NCBI GenBank assembly: GCA_022606135.1
Contig: JABYQN010000003.1
Span: forward strand, 2,604,001-2,668,000
Origin: Fomes fomentarius
Lineage: Eukaryota > Basidiomycota > Agaricomycetes > Polyporales > Polyporaceae
Direction: 5' to 3'
DNA: 64,000 bases
This document shows positions 59,617-64,000 of the stretch, one piece after another; the first letter of the stretch is position 1, and each line of letters starts with the position of its first letter. The notes under the pieces were generated by a model. It was given only the letters and a program-made list of their open reading frames with translations, was not told the origin of the DNA and made no database searches. The position numbers and the translations under genes are program-made.

Positions 59617-60649
59617 AACCGTAATCACACGATAGACTCCATCACGACATGCAATGACATGCGCATTCACTTTATTATGGATCACCTTGTACTTGCGAAA
59701 TGCTCCCCGTTGCCAGTTAGAATAATGCCGACATACCCGGGACGATATCTTTGCATGGCATGTGACATGCGTGCGATTGTGAAGCGGCGAACTTGCGGAA
59801 TACTTATGCCCATCTCTATCGCTGTAGCATCTGTGGATCTACATAATTCGATCCAGCTAATTATATTATGAGAAGTACTTGATATAGTATCATGATCTTG
59901 ATGTACCTGTTGCCCTCGCATCCACTAAGTCACTAGCCCAACACAATTCTGGGATGGTGATTTCTATGCGCTTTGCGTATGCGATGGTACTGAACAGGAA
60001 GGGAGGCTGGAAAGGAACTACGAGTCGCTTACTGACAGCAATCTGAGTTATCCTCTCACAAGTAAATGACTAGAACTATGGAGATGATTGAAAGCGAGAC
60101 TGGCGGCCCTTGAATCATCAGAGGCAACTCGAAACCCCACGCCGCTAAGGTTTGGCCGCACAATCGAGCTCGGACATGAGCATCATTGGCATCCACCTCA
60201 TGTATACCGGTCACTTTTCAGGATTGTGTAAGTATCCCCAGGCGGGCCAGGCCAAGTCAGGTACACCTGAGGCAACCAGGGTTGCACAGCATGATTTACA
60301 ACTAACCAGTCGGCGAGTCGTTGGCGATTGGGCATCATCGACATCAGATTCACTGCGGGCACGCACGCTCTCGCAAACCGATCACCAAGTGATGATCACT
60401 GTCCATCATGACAGCTGGCAAGCAACCTTATCGTAAAGTTCACATGGTTGACTGTTCAACAATGAGTAATCGCTCTCTCGGCAGTAGTTAGTTGAAAGCT
60501 TCAAAAGAGCGGCGATGGGCATACCGCACACCTTCCCATTCTCCACCCTTTACTTTCTCTTCCTCTCTCGTTCCCGCTTGGGTCCTTTCCGCTTGGTTCT
60601 GTCTCACCTCTTGAGGAGGATTTCCCGCATCTCCATTCTTTAAACAAAG
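59617..60649. promoter_or_regulatory. Intergenic; promoter of the repeat lectin-like gene
   Basis: No gene supported. The last 110 bases before 60650 are strongly pyrimidine-rich (CTTTACTTTCTCTTCCTCTC-type), then CTTTAAACAAAG directly before the ATG, the layout of highly expressed fungal genes. The rest shows nothing. Confidence 0.45.
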
Positions 60650-63600
60650 ATGTTGACGTCATCGTTCACGACTCTTCTCCTCGCTGCAGTCGCAGCTGCC
60701 GCTCCTTTGTACCCTCGCGCGACTCTCGACCCTGCAGCGACTGCCGAGGCTCAGCAGCGGGACGGGACGGCTACCAGGGCATTCTCCGACACCACCATCA
60801 AGGTACGAACGGGTTTTCTCTCTGGCCCGCGCCTCGATGCTAACTCGCTAAATCTTGTAGACGGGAGATGGACGCTGCTTGCAGGTCACAAGCGGGACGG
60901 GAGACTTCAGGGAGAACCTGGCTCCGATCGAGGTCGCGGACTGCAACGGCAGCAAGGGCCAGCAGTTCGATGTCATCGTCCGTACCTTCCTTCTTCACTT
61001 CCGTGCCTGGCCGCACTAACGCACCCGCTGACCCTGCCATTGTTCCCTTTTCGTGTAGACCGCTGGTGCCCACAACGACCAGGCCGGAACTGCCTTGATC
61101 GTCAGCTCGTTGACCCAGGCCTGTTTCAACTTCGATCCCCGTCGCGCTGCCGGCAACCGGGTCATCACCTTTTCGTGTGGTGGTCGCGCTGATGGTGGCG
61201 GTCAGGTCACCGACAGCCAGCTCTTCCCCTTCCCAGGCGGCGCCGGTCCTCTCTCTCTCGCACCTAAGAACGATCAAGGCAAGAGCTGCTTTGCTGTACG
61301 CGGCAACGTTGTCGACGCCGCGGCTTGTGCCAATGGCGCCGCTGACCAGGTACTTTTCCGTGTCGTTGACGGACGAGAGCCTGTGCTTACCTCGGCCACC
61401 ATAGACCTTCACCTTCGGCGCCCAGGCTAACGCACCCGCCCCTGAGCAGCCAGCTCCCCCTGCGTCGACCTCTGCTGCAAGTGCACCGCCTGCGGCTACC
61501 GGCCGTGCGCTCACCAAGCTGGACGCTGCCGCCACCGAGGAGGCACAGAAGCGGGACGGTACTGCGACCCGCGCCTTCTCTAGCACTGCGATCAAGGTTG
61601 GCTTGTAGTGCACATCTCCTTCAGCTTCCTCTCTGACCTGTGTTGCATCGTTTCGTATAGACTGGTGATGGTCGCTGCCTCCAAGTGACGAGCGGCGCCG
61701 GTGACTTCCGCGAGAACCTTGCCCCCATTGAGGTCGCGGACTGCAACGGTAGCCAAGGTCAACAGTTTGACGTCATCGTAAGTCGTTCGTCGATACCTCA
61801 TGCCAGCTGTGAAATCTAACGTTGTCGTCCGCACAGACTAAGGGTGCTCACAACGACCAAGCCAACACCGCCCTGATTGTCAGCTCGCTCACCCAGGCCT
61901 GCTTCAACTTCGACCCCCGCCGCGCTGCTGGCAACCAGGTTATCACCTTTTCGTGTGGTGGTCGCGCTGATGGTGGCGGTCAAGTCACCGACAGCCAGCT
62001 CTTCCCCTTCCAGGGCGGCGCCGGTCCCCTCTCTCTCGCTCCCAAGAACGACCAAGGCAAGAGCTGCTTCGCTGTTCGCGGCAACGTTGTCGACGCCGCA
62101 GCATGCAGCGCGAACGACGCAGCACAGGTATATTCTCTCGTCGCTCATAGCATGCTTGGCTGCTGAACTCGTCGATGGTAGACCTTCACCTTCGACGGCC
62201 AGGGCTCTGCCGCTCCCCAACAGCCTCAGCAGTCCTCCGCCTCCGCTGAGCCTCCCAAGACGACCTCCGTTGCTGCTCAACCTCCTAAGACGACCTCCGC
62301 TGCTGCACCCCAGCAGACTAGCGGCCGTGCTCTGACCAAGCTTGACCCTGGCGCTACGGCCGAGGCTCAGAAGCGCGACGACAGTGCAACCCGCGCGTTC
62401 TCCAACACGGCCATCAAGGTAAGCAGCTGTCTTTGCTCGTGTCGCCGTTCAGCTCTCTGATCGGTGATTTCCGTGGTGACTGTGTAGACTGGCGACGGCC
62501 GCTGCCTCCAAATCACCAGCGGTACCGGTGACTTCCGCGAGAACCTCGCCCCCATCGAAGTTGCAGACTGCAACGGCAGCCAGGGCCAGCAATTCGATAT
62601 CATCGTACGGCGCTCTGTCTCATTCCTTTCTTCCGCCTATGCCTAATGACATCTTATGTACAGACCAAGGGTGTCCACAACGACCAAGCTAACACTGCCC
62701 TCGTCGTTAGCTCCCTCACCCAAGCCTGCTTCAACTTCGACCCCCGCCGCGCTGCTGGCAACCAGGCGATCACCTTCTCCTGCGGTGGCCGTGCGGACGG
62801 TGGAGGCCAGGTCACCGACAGCCAGCTCTTCACCTTCCAGGGTGGTGCTGGTCCGCTCTCCCTCGCACCCAAGAACGCCAAGGGCCAGACTTGCTTCGCT
62901 GTCCGCGGCGACGTCGTCGATGCTGCGGCGTGCAACGCGAATGATGCTGCTCAGGTATGCTCTCTCTTTGCTCATAGCAAGAATGACTGCTGAACCATCC
63001 GATGGTAGACTTTCACCTTTGACGGCCAAGGCGCTGCTGCCCCCCAACAGCCCCAGCAATCTTCCGCACCCGCTGAGCCTCCCAAGACGACTTCCGCTGC
63101 TGCACCTCAGCAGACTGACAGCGGCCGTACCCTGACCAAGCTCGACCCTGGCGCTACGGCTGAGGCTCAGAAGCGCGACGACGGTGCGACCCGCGCGTTC
63201 TCGGGCTCCGCCATCAAGGTAAGCCGCTGTCTTTGCTCGTGCCGCCTTTCAATTCTCTGACGGGTGTCATCGACGGGAACTATGTAGACCGGTGACGGCC
63301 GCTGCCTCCAAGTGACGAGCGGCGCCGGTGACTTCCGCGAGAACCTTGCCCCCATTGAGGTCGCCGACTGCAACGGTAGCCAAGGCCAACAGTTCGACCT
63401 CATTGTAAGCTGCTCGCCCTCACCTCGTACCAGCCAGACGGTCTGACTGACGTTCTCGCCTGCACAGACCAAGGGCGCTCACAACGATCAAGCCAACACC
63501 GCCCTGATCGTCAGCTCGCTCACCCAGGCCTGCTTCAACTTCGACCCCCGTCGTGCCGCCGGCAACCAGGTTATCACCTTCTCCTGCGGTGGTCGTGCGG

Positions 63601-63837
63601 ACGGTGGAGGTCAGGTCACCGACAGCCAGCTCTTCCCCTTCCAGGGCGGCGCCGGTCCTCTCTCTCTCGCTCCCAAGAACGACCAAGGCAAGAGCTGCTT
63701 CGCTGTTCGCGGCAACGTCGTCGACGCCGCGGCTTGCAACGCGAATGACGCTGCTCAGGTACGTCTCGCGCCCCCCTCCCCTGTAAGGTTTCGTGCATCA
63801 ATGCTGACCATGTTGGCAGGAATTCACATTCGCATGA
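60650..63837 (+). CDS. Secreted four-unit beta-trefoil (ricin-B-like) polyprotein with Kex2-like sites
   Basis: Thirteen exons, all phase 0: 60650-60802, 60861-60977, 61059-61349, 61405-61596, 61661-61777, 61837-62127, 62182-62418, 62488-62604, 62664-62954, 63009-63218, 63288-63404, 63468-63758 and 63820-63837; 813 residues. Signal peptide MLTSSFTTLLLAAVAAAA. Four units each hold three lobes with one Cys pair per lobe: GDGRCLQ...ADCNGS.GQQFD, QACFNFD...FSCGG...DSQLF and SCFAVRG...AAC...AAQ.F, i.e. Q-x-F where ricin-B lectins have Q-x-W. Units are separated by Pro/Ser/Thr linkers ending in AEAQKRD-type sites with KR at about residues 236-237, 451-452 and 657-658; the first unit has QR at about 37. 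Inferred: secretory precursor cleaved by Kex2 into single trefoil proteins. Sugar binding is not shown, since the canonical Asp/Gln sugar ligands cannot be assigned by eye. Confidence 0.88.
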
Positions 63838-64000
63838 GCCCGAGATGATATGACCGCTAGCGATCCTGTGGAGTATGGGACTACAGGCTCGGTCCCACTC
63901 AGGCTGCTCTCGACGGAGGGAGGGTCCTCGATGTATGCGTGCGTCGCTATATACCCAAGTGAGCCAGGTGGCTCTGCTGCAAGTGCAGCATTGGATGCTA
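63838..64000. other. 3' region of the polyprotein gene
   Basis: No gene seen before the window ends. Confidence 0.5.

Overview
The window looks like a piece of a basidiomycete (Agaricomycetes) nuclear genome. Genes carry many short GT-AG introns of about 45-70 bases. Recognisable proteins include a UBI3-type ubiquitin/eS31 fusion, RFC3, MMS19, MED4, NDUFAF7, a CLC chloride transporter and a fungal S10 carboxypeptidase. There is also a cluster of DUF6533 membrane proteins, a family I know only from mushroom-forming fungi. No species can be named from the sequence alone.

Layout. 1.5-5.9 kb: an F-box protein, the ubiquitin/ribosomal fusion (both minus) and RFC3 (plus, divergent from ubiquitin). 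6.9-11.0 kb: a P-loop NTPase/nuclease-like gene bracketed by two pieces of a copied MMS19 5' end. 11.7-14.4 kb: a secreted DUF5648-like protein and a secreted carboxylesterase. 14.7-19.2 kb: the intact 23-exon MMS19 gene. 19.6-21.0 kb: an unknown acidic coiled-coil protein. 22.0-35.5 kb: four DUF6533-type seven-helix proteins, interrupted by a small secreted cysteine protein and NDUFAF7. 37.1-42.9 kb: a TMEM14-like membrane protein, an EEF1AKMT4-like methyltransferase and the CLC transporter. 44.8-51.0 kb: a dual-specificity phosphatase and a GPI-type serine carboxypeptidase. 52.4-59.6 kb: MED4, a PB1 plus four-ZZ (NBR1-like) protein and a small conserved unknown protein. 60.65-63.84 kb: a secreted protein made of four near-identical beta-trefoil units separated by Kex2-like KR sites.

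Most genes are unrelated housekeeping neighbours, not an operon-like system. Three things stand out. (1) The four-unit beta-trefoil polyprotein: every intron is phase 0 and the repeated exons are exactly 117 and 291 bases. (2) The 4.08 kb block 6874-10955: two halves of an inverted MMS19 5' copy, split at the same point of exon 2, flank the NTPase gene in circularly permuted order. (3) The DUF6533 cluster and a 65-base dispersed repeat that lies about 100 bases 5' of two unrelated genes. Two conserved genes (S10 carboxypeptidase, MED4) each appear to lack one C in a C-run, which suggests assembly errors rather than true gene loss. Exon coordinates were derived by hand from splice signals and reading frame; no alignment or search was run.
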